From positions 4,030,001 through 4,094,000 of the forward strand of contig NZ_CP020821.1 of the NCBI RefSeq assembly GCF_002105755.1: 64,000 nt of DNA. Reading direction: 5' to 3'. The first letter of the stretch is position 1. Every line of letters starts with the position of its first letter. A program made the translations under genes and the position numbers. This document shows, in pieces, positions 53,104-64,000 of this stretch. The notes under the pieces were generated by a model. The model saw only the letters and a program-made list of their open reading frames with translations. It was not told the origin of the DNA and did not search any database. The DNA is from Mycobacterium colombiense CECT 3035. GTDB lineage: Bacteria; Actinomycetota; Actinomycetes; Mycobacteriales; Mycobacteriaceae.

Positions 53104-54197
53104 TGTCGTGACCCGCGAGGTTGTTAACGGCGTGCCTGCTTGAAAGTGGGAGGACCTCCTGACGGAGTGGATGTGTCTGGCATTCACCCGTAGGAGGTCC
53201 TTGTGTCTCACGCTAACGCCCGTACCAATGTGTTCGCTCGTCGGCTGATTGTTGAGCGTGTCGCCGCCGGGTGGCCGGCCGCGCATGTGGCTGAGCAACT
53301 GGGGATTTCGCGGGCGACGGTGTACAAGTGGTTGCGCCGATATGCCCAGGGCGGCATTGCCGCGCTGGCTGACCGTTCGTCACGGCCGATCCAGATGCCC
53401 AACCGCACCAGCCATCGGGTCGAGCAGAAGGTGCTCGCCGCCCGCCGACGCCGTAAGCGTGGCGCTGTGGTGCTTGCCGCCGAACTGGATCTGAATCCCT
53501 CGACGGTCGGGCGAATCCTGGCGCGCCACCAGATGCCGCATCTAAGTGCCATCGACCCGATCACCGGCGAGGCGGTGCGCTGCTCTTCGCGCAGCGCCAA
53601 CCGCTACGAACACCCCACGCCAGGGGCCATGGTCCATGTCGACGTCAAAAAGCTCGGCCGCATCCCTTCAGGCGGTGGCTGGCGGCTGCACGGCCGCGAC
53701 GCCGCGGTCTCAGTTACCCACCGGCACAAGAAGACCAAGATCGGCTACGACTACGTCCACACCGCCATCGATGACTACACCCGGCTGGCCTACAGCGAAG
53801 TGCTCTCCGACGAGAAGGACCCGACGTGCGCTGGGTTTCTCCACCGGGCACTGGCCTGGTTCGCCGCCCACGGCGTGCGCGTGCGTCGGTTACTGACCGA
53901 CAACGCGTTGGTCTACCGACACGGCACCGACTGGGGCTGGGTTTGTTCGGCCTGGCAGCTCAAACGCCGATTCAGCAAGCCCGGCTGTCCCTGGACCAAC
54001 GGCAAAGCAGAACGCTTCAACCGGACCCTGCTCAACGAATGGGCCTACGCCCGGCCCTGGACCAACAACACCCTGCGCAGACGCGGTCTTGACCAATTCC
54101 TTCGCCGCTACAACACTCGACGAGGCCACTCCGCCCTCGGCGGACGACCACCAATCAGCCGACTCGCTGCCTGACAACAACGTGTCAGGTCACGACA
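53104..54197 (+). mobile_element. Complete IS481-family insertion sequence with 6-bp target duplication
   Basis: A 1,094-bp element. The ends are imperfect 22-bp inverted repeats (53104-53125 and 54176-54197), both starting TGTCGTGACC and ending GTTGTT when read inward. Direct repeats GCTAGT flank it exactly (53098-53103 and 54198-54203). It lies between tRNA-Ile and the 3' end of the Rv0007-like gene, and the right copy of the target repeat contains that gene's stop codon. The intact ends, target copies and transposase indicate a fairly recent insertion. Confidence 0.9.
53203..54174 (+). CDS. IS481-family transposase
   Basis: A 323-residue DDE transposase. The N-terminal helix-turn-helix is in GWPAAHVAEQLGISRATVYKWLRRY, followed by the integrase core with Asp in HVDVKKL, Asp in LLTDNALVY and Glu in NGKAERFNRTL. 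The C-terminus, YNTRRGHSALGGRPPISRL, is typical of IS481. Frame and length look intact, so it may be active. The start is GTG 53203 with GGAGG in the preceding bases. Confidence 0.93.
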   Translation: MSHANARTNVFARRLIVERVAAGWPAAHVAEQLGISRATVYKWLRRYAQGGIAALADRSSRPIQMPNRTSHRVEQKVLAARRRRKRGAVVLAAELDLNPSTVGRILARHQMPHLSAIDPITGEAVRCSSRSANRYEHPTPGAMVHVDVKKLGRIPSGGGWRLHGRDAAVSVTHRHKKTKIGYDYVHTAIDDYTRLAYSEVLSDEKDPTCAGFLHRALAWFAAHGVRVRRLLTDNALVYRHGTDWGWVCSAWQLKRRFSKPGCPWTNGKAERFNRTLLNEWAYARPWTNNTLRRRGLDQFLRRYNTRRGHSALGGRPPISRLAA

Positions 54198-54198
54198 G

Positions 54199-55080
54199 CT
54201 AGTCGCGGTCGGCCAGCGTGACCTCGACGCCGCCGATCAGGTCGGTCGTCAGGTTGTAGACGAACGCGGCGATGGTGGCCATCGCGGTCAGCAGCACGAT
54301 GTTGACCAAGCCGATCAGGACGGCGCCGCCGAAAATCGTGCCGCTGGACACCAGTTCGCCGCTGCTGCCGCTGGTGTTGTTCAGCAGGTCGCCGACGTTG
54401 CTGTTCAACTTCGACCACACGCCCATGCCGCCGAGCACCAGGTAGAGAAACGCGACGGCGATCATCCAGACGAAGAACAACGCCACCGAGAGCAGCAGCG
54501 ACACCTTCAACGTGCTCCACGGGTCGATGCGGCGGATCTGCATGCTCGCGCGCACCGGGCCCCGCGTGCGCCGGGACACCTGCACCCGGTTGTCGCGACC
54601 CTCCCGTCCGTCCCGGGTTTCGGCGGTGGCCGAACGGCCGGCGCCCGACGAGCTCGACGACTCCGCGGGCCGCTCGGGCGTGGGCTTGCGGTGCGGGCCG
54701 CGCGGCAGCGGGCCGGACAGATCCGGGAGCTCGCTGGCGTAGGCATCCGTCGGCGACGCCTCGCCCCGCGCGGGCTCGGGCTCTTTGGCATGCGACGGGG
54801 CGCCGGGCGCGGCGGTGCCGGAGATGAAGCGGTTCAGCCGGGCTTCGACGCCGCCGGTCTGACCCGACGGCCGCTTCTCGGTGGGTGGCTCACCCTGCCG
54901 AGATCCCGGCTGCTGGGGCCGGGCGGTGCCGCGCTGCCAGGGCGGTCCATCGCCACCCTCTTGGCTGCGGCCACCCTGTGCGGGCGGCGCGGCGCGGCGC
55001 ACCCCGGCACGCTCGACCGAACCATCCCCGTTGGGGCCGTCCCCCTTTTTGGGGGCGCCCGGCTCGTTCGGTGAGGTCAC
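54199..55080 (-). CDS. DUF3566 membrane protein (Rv0007-like)
   Basis: A 293-residue protein with a long disordered N-terminal region rich in Pro, Gly, Arg and Ser (about 1-165) and a C-terminal DUF3566 domain ([57 protein letters not shown]...[23 protein letters not shown]), giving two membrane helices. It lies 147 bases downstream of gyrA in the same direction. Function unknown. The IS element inserted at its stop codon without changing the protein. Confidence 0.88.
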   Translation of the reverse strand: MTSPNEPGAPKKGDGPNGDGSVERAGVRRAAPPAQGGRSQEGGDGPPWQRGTARPQQPGSRQGEPPTEKRPSGQTGGVEARLNRFISGTAAPGAPSHAKEPEPARGEASPTDAYASELPDLSGPLPRGPHRKPTPERPAESSSSSGAGRSATAETRDGREGRDNRVQVSRRTRGPVRASMQIRRIDPWSTLKVSLLLSVALFFVWMIAVAFLYLVLGGMGVWSKLNSNVGDLLNNTSGSSGELVSSGTIFGGAVLIGLVNIVLLTAMATIAAFVYNLTTDLIGGVEVTLADRD

Positions 55081-55227
55081 CCCGACTCCTTAGGTCTCCT
55101 ACCCTGGCCGCAAACGCGGTGGCAGTCGCATTATGTCTGGCCGGGCTGAGTCTAATTGCCCGGTTCCTCCCCGGGCCGCGCCGCGGCCCGCGTCGTCATC
55201 CGGCCGAGTCTAGTGGCTCGGCACCGA

Positions 55228-57747
55228 CTAGCTGTCCGACTCCGCGGCACCGTCGCTTTCCTCGACGACTTCGTCCGCGTTTTCTTCCGCGTTGCGGGCG
55301 ATGGCCAACAGCGTGTTCTCTTCACCGAGGTTCATCAGGCGTACGCCCTTCGTCTGCCGGCCGGCCTTGCGAACCTGGCCCGCCGCGGTGCGGATGACGC
55401 CGCCTCCCGAGGTGATCGCGTACAGCTCGCTGTCCTCATCGACGATCAACGCACCAACCAGCCTGCCGCGCCGCCGGTCGTACATCACCGTCAGGACGCC
55501 CTTGCCGCCGCGGCCCTGCACCGGATACTCCTCGATCGCGGTGCGCTTGGCGTAGCCGCCCGACGTCGCCACCAGCAGGTAGGTGCCCTCGCGGACGACG
55601 TTGAGCGACAACAGGTAGTCGTCGGCGTTGAACCGCATGCCCTGCACGCCGGAGGTGGCGCGGCCCATCGGCCGCAGCGCTTCGTCGGTCGCCGAGAAAC
55701 GGATGGACTGGCCGTTGGCCGAGACCAGCAGCAGGTCGTCCTCGGCGGAGCACAACACCGCACCGACCAGCTCGTCGCCGTCGCGCAGGTTGACCGCGAC
55801 GATCCCGCCCGACCGGTTGGAGTCGAAATCGGTGAGCTTGGTTTTCTTGACCAGGCCGTTGCGGGTGGCCAGCACCAGATAGGGCGCGTCCTCGTAGCTC
55901 TTGATCTGGATGACCTGCGCGATCCGCTCCTCGGGCTGGAAGGCCAGCAGGTTCGCGACGTGCTGGCCGCGGGCGGTCCGCGAGGCCTCCGGCAGGTCGT
56001 AGGCCTTGGCCCGATACACCCGGCCCTGCGTGGTGAAGAACAGGATCCAGTCGTGCGTGGAGCACACGAAGAAGTGCCGCACGATGTCGTCCTGTTTCAA
56101 CCCGGCGCCCTGGACGCCCTTGCCGCCGCGCTTCTGGCTGCGGTAGAGGTCGGTCTTGGTCCGCTTGGCGTAGCCGGTCTCGGTGATGGTGACGACCACG
56201 TCTTCGCGGGCGATCAGGTCCTCGTCGGCGACGTCACCGTCGGCCGCGATGATCCGGGTACGACGCTCGTCGCCGTGCTTGTCGACGATCTCGGACAGCT
56301 CGTCGTGCACGATCGCGCGCTGCCGCTCGGGCTTGGCGAGGATGTCTTCCAGGTCCGCGATCTCGGCCTCGATCTTGGCCAGGTCGTCGACGATGCGCTG
56401 GCGCTCGAGGGCGGCCAGCCGGCGCAGCTGCATGTCCAGGATCGCCTGGGCCTGGATCTCGTCGATGTCCAGCAACTCGATCAGGCCGGCCCGCGCGATT
56501 TCGACCGTCTCCGACGCACGGATCAGGGCGATGACCTCGTCGAGCGCGTCGAGCGCCTTGACCAGACCGCGCAAGATGTGCGCGCGCTCGTTGGCCTTGC
56601 GCAGCCGGTAGGTGGTGCGCCGCACGATGACGTCGAGTTGGTGCGCGACGTAGTAGCGGATCATCTGGTCGAGGCGCAGCGTGCGCGGCACGCCGTCGAC
56701 GATCGAGAGCATGTTCGCGCCGAAGCTGGTCTGCAGCTGGGTGTGCTTGTAGAGGTTGTTCAGCACCACCTTGGCCACGGCGTCGCGCTTGATCTCCACC
56801 ACGATGCGCAGGCCGACGCGGTCGCTGGACTGGTCTTCGATGTTGGAGATGCCGGCCAGCTTGCCGTCGCGGACCTGCTCGGCGATCGAGGTGATGAAGT
56901 TGTCGTGGTTCACCTGGTACGGCAGTTCGGTGATCACCAGCGCCGTGCGGCCGCGTGAATCCTCTTCCACCTCAACGACTCCGCGCATCCGGATGGACCC
57001 GCGGCCGGTGGTGTAGGCGTCGTGGATGCCCTGCGACCCGACGATCAGGCCGTGGGTGGGGAAGTCGGGACCCTTGACCCGCTCGCAGACCGCGGCCAGC
57101 GTGGCCTCTTCGTCGGCCTCGTGATTGTCCAGGCACCAGTAGACGGCCTCGGCCAGCTCGCGCAGGTTGTGCGGCGGAATGTTGGTCGCCATGCCGACCG
57201 CGATGCCGCCGGAACCGTTGGCCAGCAGGTTGGGGAACCGGCTGGGCAGCACGGTCGGTTCCTGCACACGACCGTCATAGTTGGGGATGAAATCGACTGT
57301 CTCCTCGTCGATTTCGCGGAGCATCTCCATCGCGAGCGGGGTCAGCCGCGCCTCGGTGTACCGCATGGCGGCCGGCGGGTCGTTACCCGGTGAACCGAAG
57401 TTGCCCTGCCCGTCGACCAGCGGATAGCGCAGCGACCACGGCTGCGCCATGCGCACCAGGGTGTCGTAGATCGACGCGTCGCCGTGGGGGTGGTAGTTAC
57501 CCATCGTTTCGGCCACCGAACGCGCCGACTTCGCGTGGCTGCGATCCGGGCGGAAGCCCGAGTCGTACATCGCGTAGAGCACCCGGCGGTGCACCGGCTT
57601 GAGGCCGTCGCGCACCTCGGGCAGCGCGCGGCCGACGATCACGCTCATCGCGTAATCGATGTAGCTGCGCTGCATCTCCTGCTGAATGTCGACGGGCTGG
57701 ATGCGGTCGACGGAGTCGTCACCTGGTGGCAGCGTGGTGTCAGTCAT
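55228..57747 (-). CDS. gyrA: DNA gyrase subunit A
   Basis: An 839-residue type II topoisomerase subunit introducing negative supercoils with GyrB. The catalytic Tyr (about 130) is in [10 protein letters not shown]. The quinolone-determining region is wild type: Gly, Asp, Ala, Ser, Ile, Tyr, Asp, Thr at 89-96, equivalent to Ala90, Asp94 and Thr95 in M. tuberculosis numbering. The C-terminal beta-pinwheel includes the GyrA box QRGGKGV. No intein is present; length is normal. It follows gyrB by 42 bases. Confidence 0.98.
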   Translation of the reverse strand: MTDTTLPPGDDSVDRIQPVDIQQEMQRSYIDYAMSVIVGRALPEVRDGLKPVHRRVLYAMYDSGFRPDRSHAKSARSVAETMGNYHPHGDASIYDTLVRMAQPWSLRYPLVDGQGNFGSPGNDPPAAMRYTEARLTPLAMEMLREIDEETVDFIPNYDGRVQEPTVLPSRFPNLLANGSGGIAVGMATNIPPHNLRELAEAVYWCLDNHEADEEATLAAVCERVKGPDFPTHGLIVGSQGIHDAYTTGRGSIRMRGVVEVEEDSRGRTALVITELPYQVNHDNFITSIAEQVRDGKLAGISNIEDQSSDRVGLRIVVEIKRDAVAKVVLNNLYKHTQLQTSFGANMLSIVDGVPRTLRLDQMIRYYVAHQLDVIVRRTTYRLRKANERAHILRGLVKALDALDEVIALIRASETVEIARAGLIELLDIDEIQAQAILDMQLRRLAALERQRIVDDLAKIEAEIADLEDILAKPERQRAIVHDELSEIVDKHGDERRTRIIAADGDVADEDLIAREDVVVTITETGYAKRTKTDLYRSQKRGGKGVQGAGLKQDDIVRHFFVCSTHDWILFFTTQGRVYRAKAYDLPEASRTARGQHVANLLAFQPEERIAQVIQIKSYEDAPYLVLATRNGLVKKTKLTDFDSNRSGGIVAVNLRDGDELVGAVLCSAEDDLLLVSANGQSIRFSATDEALRPMGRATSGVQGMRFNADDYLLSLNVVREGTYLLVATSGGYAKRTAIEEYPVQGRGGKGVLTVMYDRRRGRLVGALIVDEDSELYAITSGGGVIRTAAGQVRKAGRQTKGVRLMNLGEENTLLAIARNAEENADEVVEESDGAAESDS

Positions 57748-57789
57748 GTATTCCTCGTTGGTTGGTCAACGGTGGCAAGGTCTGATCGC

Positions 57790-59847
<2,058 letters not shown>

Positions 59848-60080
59848 TCATGCGGGCGGTTCCAGTCACCGCAACAGTCGCATCTCGCCAGTCTAGCGTG
59901 ATCGGCCGTCCGCACCGATTTTCTGGCCGCGTTTCTACCCAGCTAACCGCGCCGTGCGCACGATATCTTTATTCTGGCCGCGTCCCGACGTGCGTCGAGG
60001 GGGTCCGCGTCGTCCTGGCGGATTTCAGGGGCCTGTGGATGAACATCCGTCCGAGGTGACGCGGACGGGCGAGGGCCTCC

Positions 60081-60631
60081 CTAACCGTAGGTGTCGCGCG
60101 GGCCTCTTCCAGCGATGTGACGCGGCCCCTTGCGCCACGACGGCGCTGCCGGGCCGGTGATTTTCAACGACGTCACCACGCCGTTGCCGACGGCGGCGGC
60201 GATCTTGGCCAGTAACTGCGCCTGAATCATCCGCAACTGGGTGGCCCACGCCGTCGATTCGGCGGCCACACTCAACACCCCATCGTTGAGGGCGGTCGGC
60301 GTCGCATGGTCGGCGATCTGATGCCCGACGACGGTCACCCAGTTGCCCAACACGGTGCCCTCGGCGACTTGAGCCGACCAACCCCGCTTTTTGGCCAGGT
60401 CGCGCGCCAGGCTGCCCAGCGGTTGGGGTCGCGCGCGTCCGGGCCCGGCCCCGACCAGCTGCGCCGCTGGCCCGCCACCCGCCGCGGGGTGGGGGCCACA
60501 GAGCGGCCGCGGCCGGCGTCTTTTCCCTGCGCCCGCGCGGCCGCGCGGGCCTCCTCGAGGGTGCGCCGCACCAGATCGATACCGCTGAGCGCACTCAACG
60601 GCTCGGTGGGACGCGGGCCCTCATCGGTCAT
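60081..60631 (-). pseudogene. dciA: DciA (DUF721) helicase-loader protein, apparent frameshift
   Basis: Rv0004-like DciA, which loads or stimulates the DnaB helicase. The first frame encodes the basic N-terminus ([20 protein letters not shown]...[15 protein letters not shown]). The coding then shifts into [16 protein letters not shown]..., [17 protein letters not shown] and [17 protein letters not shown], ending GPRDTYG. One missing base in the run 60425-60428 (CCCC on the coding strand) explains it and restores about 183 residues (187 in M. tuberculosis). Since dciA is essential, a sequence error is likelier than a mutation. The ATG overlaps the recF stop by four bases. Confidence 0.85.
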
Positions 60632-61785
60632 GAGCGCATCTCCGATATCCGTCCCGAGTCGCTGTCCCGTAAGTCGACGTACAGCTGGCGAGCCTCCCAG
60701 CCCACCGGAATGTCCTCGAGCACCGCCGCGGTGACCAACACCTGTTCGGCCGACTCGGCCACCGCGGCCAGGGCCCGGCGCCGCGCCGCGTCCAGTTCGG
60801 CGAACACGTCGTCAAGCAACAGCACCGGATCGCTTTCCTCGGCCCGCAGTAATTCGTACGCGGCCAACCGCAGCGACAACGCCAACGACCACGATTCCCC
60901 ATGGCTGGCAAAGCCTTTCGCGGGCTGGTCACCGAGCCAGAGCTCCAGGTCGTCGCGATGCGGGCCGACCAGGCACATGCCGCGTTCCAGCTCGGCATCG
61001 CGGCGCGCCGACAGGGCCGCCAGCAGGGCGGCTTCCAGGAACTCGCGGTCGGCACCGGCGATGTCCGCCGCGGCCTCGGCGCCCAGGCTGGATCGATAGC
61101 CGATGGAGGCGGCACGCGACCCCGGCGCCAGCAGCTGATAGGCCTTCTCGACCTCCGGGGCCAACTGGTTCACCAAATCGATACGGACGGCCATCAATTG
61201 GGCGCCGTATTCGGCCAGCCGGCTGTCCCAGACGTCCAACGTGTCCAGGGCGCTCTGATCGCCGCGATACCGCGCACCGGACAGGGATTTCAACAGCGCG
61301 GTGCGCTGCCGCACGATTTTGTCGTAATCGGCGCGGACCCCGGCGACCGCCGGCCGGCGCACCGTCGCCAAATCGTCGAGGTAGCGACGCCGGTCGGACG
61401 GGTCACCCCGGACCAGGGACAGATCTTCGGGAGCAAACAGCACCGCGCGCAACACCCCGATCACCTCGCGCGTGCCGCGCACCGGTGAGCGGTTCAGCCG
61501 GGCCTTGTTCGCCCGGCCGGCCGCGATTTCCAGATCGACCGCGCACTCCCTGCCTTCGTTGACCACGATCGTCGAAACCACCGCACGGTCGGCACCCGCG
61601 CGGATCAACGGCGCGTCGGTACCCACCCGATGTGAACCCATGGTGCTCGAATACCACAGCGCCTCAAGGAGATTCGTCTTGCCAAACCCGTTGGATCCGA
61701 TGAAGACCGTCCGACCAGGCTGCAGGTCGAGGTCGGCGTGTGCCCAGGACCGGAAGTCGCGCAGTCCCAAATGCCGGACGTACAC
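60628..61785 (-). CDS. recF: DNA replication and repair protein RecF
   Basis: A 385-residue ABC-type ATPase that loads RecA at gaps with RecO and RecR. Walker A is GSNGFGKTN (residues 30-37) and Walker B/D-loop [18 protein letters not shown]. The signature region is in ...[22 protein letters not shown]. It starts immediately after the dnaN stop, part of the dnaA-dnaN-recF-dciA-gyrB-gyrA order. Confidence 0.97.
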   Translation of the reverse strand: MYVRHLGLRDFRSWAHADLDLQPGRTVFIGSNGFGKTNLLEALWYSSTMGSHRVGTDAPLIRAGADRAVVSTIVVNEGRECAVDLEIAAGRANKARLNRSPVRGTREVIGVLRAVLFAPEDLSLVRGDPSDRRRYLDDLATVRRPAVAGVRADYDKIVRQRTALLKSLSGARYRGDQSALDTLDVWDSRLAEYGAQLMAVRIDLVNQLAPEVEKAYQLLAPGSRAASIGYRSSLGAEAAADIAGADREFLEAALLAALSARRDAELERGMCLVGPHRDDLELWLGDQPAKGFASHGESWSLALSLRLAAYELLRAEESDPVLLLDDVFAELDAARRRALAAVAESAEQVLVTAAVLEDIPVGWEARQLYVDLRDSDSGRISEMRS

Positions 61786-62985
61786 CTAGCCAGGCAACCG
61801 GACGGGCATCAGCAGGTAGACGTAATCGGTCGGCAGGGCGCTGTAGGGGCCCGTGCCGGTCGGGTGGCTGTCGTCGTTCAACGCCGGACGCAGCAACGCC
61901 GGCTTACCCGGCGTCGTGAAACCGAACGACACCCGCTCGGAGTGGACCGATCCCAGGCCGTCGGTGAGATACGTCGGGTTGAACGCGATCGTCAGCGGTT
62001 CACCGACGAAGTCGACCGCCAAGTCCTCCTCGGCCCGTCCCACATCATCGGCGCCGGCGGACAGCCGTAGCGATCCCTCGCTGAATTCCATCCGCACCTG
62101 GGCGCCCCGGTCGGCCACCAGCGCCACCAGCTTGATCGCCTCGGTCAGCTCCGCGACGTTGATGGTCGCGACGGCCGTGTGTTCGGCCGGCAGCAGCTGA
62201 CGGAACTTCGGGAATTCGGCGTCGAGCAGACGGGTGGTGCTGCGCTTGCCGTTCCCACTGATGCCGAGCAAGCCGTCTTTGCCGACGCCTGAGCCCGCAC
62301 CCAATGACAGCCGGACCTCGGAGCCGTCGGCGCCCGTCCGCGCCGCTTCAGCCAGCGTCTTGGCCGGGACCAGAACCGCGGCCTCGATATCGGGCGAGGC
62401 CGCCGACCAGGTCAGCTCGCGAACCGCGAGGCGGAACCGGTCGGTAGCGGCCAAAACCACCGTGTCACCCGAAATCTCAACCCTGATTCCGGTCAGCATG
62501 GGCAACGTGTCGTCGCGGCCGGCCGCGATGGCCACCTGGCTGATCGCCTCGGCGAACACGTCGGCGGGCAGCGTCCCGGTCTCTTCCGGCAGCGCCGGCA
62601 GCGTCGGGTAATCCTCAACCGCCATCGTCGGCAGCGAGAACCTGGCGTTGCCGCAGTGCAGCGCCACCCGGTTTCCGTCGACGTAGAAGTCGATCGGCTT
62701 GTTCGGCAGCGCCCGCACGATGTCGGACAGCAACCGACCGGATACCAAAACGCTTCCCGGAGAAGCGATTTCGGCTGCCACCTGTGCTTCGGCGGAAACC
62801 TCGTAATCGAATCCGGAGATCGTCAGGCCCTCATCGGTTCCGGAGAGCAGCACACCGGAAAGCACCGGCACCGCAGGCCGGGACGGCAGATTCTTCGCCA
62901 CCCACGACACCGCGTCTGCGAAAGATTCCCGCACCAAACGAAATTTCAAGTCGCTGAGGCCAGCCGTTGTCGTCGCCGCGTCCAT
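61786..62985 (-). CDS. dnaN: DNA polymerase III beta sliding clamp
   Basis: A 399-residue ring-forming clamp made of three similar domains, tethering DNA polymerase III. It shows [50 protein letters not shown] and the C-terminal LMPVRLPG typical of DnaN. The start is GTG or ATG at 62983-62985, downstream of the oriC region. Confidence 0.98.
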   Translation of the reverse strand: MDAATTTAGLSDLKFRLVRESFADAVSWVAKNLPSRPAVPVLSGVLLSGTDEGLTISGFDYEVSAEAQVAAEIASPGSVLVSGRLLSDIVRALPNKPIDFYVDGNRVALHCGNARFSLPTMAVEDYPTLPALPEETGTLPADVFAEAISQVAIAAGRDDTLPMLTGIRVEISGDTVVLAATDRFRLAVRELTWSAASPDIEAAVLVPAKTLAEAARTGADGSEVRLSLGAGSGVGKDGLLGISGNGKRSTTRLLDAEFPKFRQLLPAEHTAVATINVAELTEAIKLVALVADRGAQVRMEFSEGSLRLSAGADDVGRAEEDLAVDFVGEPLTIAFNPTYLTDGLGSVHSERVSFGFTTPGKPALLRPALNDDSHPTGTGPYSALPTDYVYLLMPVRLPG

Positions 62986-63553
62986 AGCGTCCCTTCACCT
63001 ACCCAGCGTTTTCGAATCCATTGGCTAGCCGCCCCCCGCTAGCACGGGGCTCCGCCACGAACGGCGATGACACGTAATGCCAACGCCGAACGCAACGGCA
63101 GTCGAAGAACAACCGTAGATCCTCCGGGGCCATCTTGAAAGCTAATCGCAAAGCCCGACAACCCGAGCTGACGAAGGCTCCGACGACGGGTGTGCGCCGT
63201 GCGTCCCCAAGCCTGTATTTCAAAGAAGAACCGATGAAGAGATCTCAGTACCAGTATTAAGGCCTGTGCATTCTGGGGACAGCATCGTCTCGACGCAGCT
63301 AGGGGCGGGATCGGGTTGTGCATCGCGGGCCGAACGCCTGTGGGTGACGTGTTGGGCGGATGGGGACGAACGACGGCTGTGCACGCCAGGCGTGGTACTA
63401 CACCGGCGTTTAATTGCGTTGTGCACACCGTTGCGCACATGCCGTGGGTGTGGCGGATGTGACAGACGTGTGTGAAGTTTCTCGAAAAAAATTCTAAAAA
63501 GGCGCAGCGCAGGCGGGAAAGTCAGCGCTGGCGGCGCTGGGGGAGCGGCGAAT
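62986..63553. other. oriC: Origin of replication (oriC), dnaN-dnaA intergenic region
   Basis: This 568-base gene-free gap between dnaN and dnaA is where mycobacterial oriC lies. Degenerate DnaA-box-like 9-mers occur at 63264 (CTGTGCATT), 63316 (TTGTGCATC), 63338 (CTGTGGGTG), 63377 (CTGTGCACG) and 63419 (TTGTGCACA). An A/T tract at 63484-63500 (GAAAAAAATTCTAAAAA) is a candidate unwinding element. None matches TTGTCCACA exactly, as is usual for mycobacterial origins. Confidence 0.85.
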
Positions 63554-64000
63554 TCAGCGCTTGGAGCGCTGCCGGATGCGCGTGGTGAGCTCCTTGACGT
63601 GATCAAAAACCTCACGGCGCTCGGCCATCTCGGACAAGATCTTGCGCTGCGCATACATGACCGTGGTGTGATCGCGGCCGAATGCCTGCCCGATCTTGGG
63701 CAGTGAGAGATCGGTGAGTTCGCGGCACAGATACATGGCGATCTGGCGCGACTGGGCCAGCGCCCTGGTCTTGCCGGGCCCGCGGAGCTCTTCGACGGTG
63801 GTGTCGAAGTATTCGGCGGTGGCCGCCATGATGGTGGCCGCGCTGATCTGCATGGTGCTGGCGTCGGCGATCAGGTCGCGCAGCACGATCTCGGCCAGCG
63901 ACTTGTCGATCGGCGTCTTGTTCAGCGAGGCGAACGCCGTGACACGGATCAGGGCGCCTTCGAGCTCGCGGATGTTGCGTTCGATGCTGCTGGCGATCAG
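63554..64000 (-). CDS. dnaA: Chromosomal replication initiator DnaA, 3' part
   Basis: The frame is open to the window edge, so only the last 148 residues are seen. They comprise the end of the AAA+ domain ([24 protein letters not shown]) and the DNA-binding domain IV ([43 protein letters not shown]), whose DHTTVMYA motif reads the DnaA box. It ends RIRQRSKR. It initiates replication at the adjacent oriC. Confidence 0.97.

Noticed and set aside
57440..57490. Fluoroquinolone-resistance change in gyrA
   Set aside because: The residues equivalent to Ala90, Ser91 and Asp94 are wild type. Thr at position 95 is a natural variant.

Overview
This window is chromosomal DNA of a slow-growing Mycobacterium, very probably a Mycobacterium avium complex member or close relative. 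It is G+C-rich, and its gene order follows the dnaA-to-Rv0048c region of M. tuberculosis read in reverse. Species assignment is an inference from synteny and gene content recalled from memory; no search was run.

Layout. 1-8928: tail of a DUF1707 membrane protein, a PadR regulator, ino1, a translationally coupled four-gene block (LLM-type oxidoreductase, sulfotransferase, TIM-barrel isomerase-like protein, DUF1214 protein) inserted into the conserved order, then the Rv0045c-like hydrolase and Rv0044c-like oxidoreductase. 8985-13693: GntR regulator, an amino-acid-type ABC transporter (binding protein fused to permease, plus ATPase), a MarR regulator with a palindrome at its start, and an SDR. 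13701-21361: leuS, mtc28, Rv0039c-, Rv0038-, Rv0037c- and Rv0036c-like genes, ending in a 56-bp tandem repeat. 21364-27866: an eight-gene minus-strand block matching Rv0023-Rv0030 that looks like an orphan type VII secretion accessory module (XRE regulator, NlpC/P60 hydrolase without Sec signal, two DUF4226 proteins, EspC-, EspH/D- and EspL/YbaB-like proteins). A tiny 47-codon gene with a leaderless-type promoter lies inside it. 28011-31278: whiB5, acyl-CoA dehydrogenase, pirin, GNAT. 31383-33972: a CpnT/TNT-type NAD-glycohydrolase toxin with a probable immunity gene and an upstream leader ORF. 34158-35888: an MbtM/FadD33-like fatty-acyl-AMP ligase behind a truncated carrier-protein ORF and an excellent IdeR iron box.

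36083-47159: DinB-like and SnoaL-like genes, tRNA-Leu, then the cell-division/cell-wall kinase operon fhaA-fhaB-pstP-rodA-pbpA-pknA-pknB. 47137-55080: trpG/pabA-like, a DUF881 gene, crgA, a PH-domain gene, ppiA, cwsA, an inserted P450/TetR pair, tRNA-Ala, tRNA-Ile, a complete IS481-family element with 6-bp target duplication, and the Rv0007-like gene. 55228-64000: gyrA, gyrB, dciA, recF, dnaN, oriC and the 3' part of dnaA.

Four genes (leuS, mtc28, pknA, dciA) carry six apparent single-base deletions, four of them placed in C/G runs and two in C/G-run-rich stretches. Because three of the genes are normally essential, under-called homopolymers in the sequence are more likely than real mutations.

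Of the candidate systems, the TNT toxin/immunity unit, the Rv0023-Rv0030-like secretion module and the iron-box acyl ligase unit are the most worth following. Pairs of DnaA boxes beside an 18-bp perfect palindrome at 49110-49158 are the most unusual non-coding signal.
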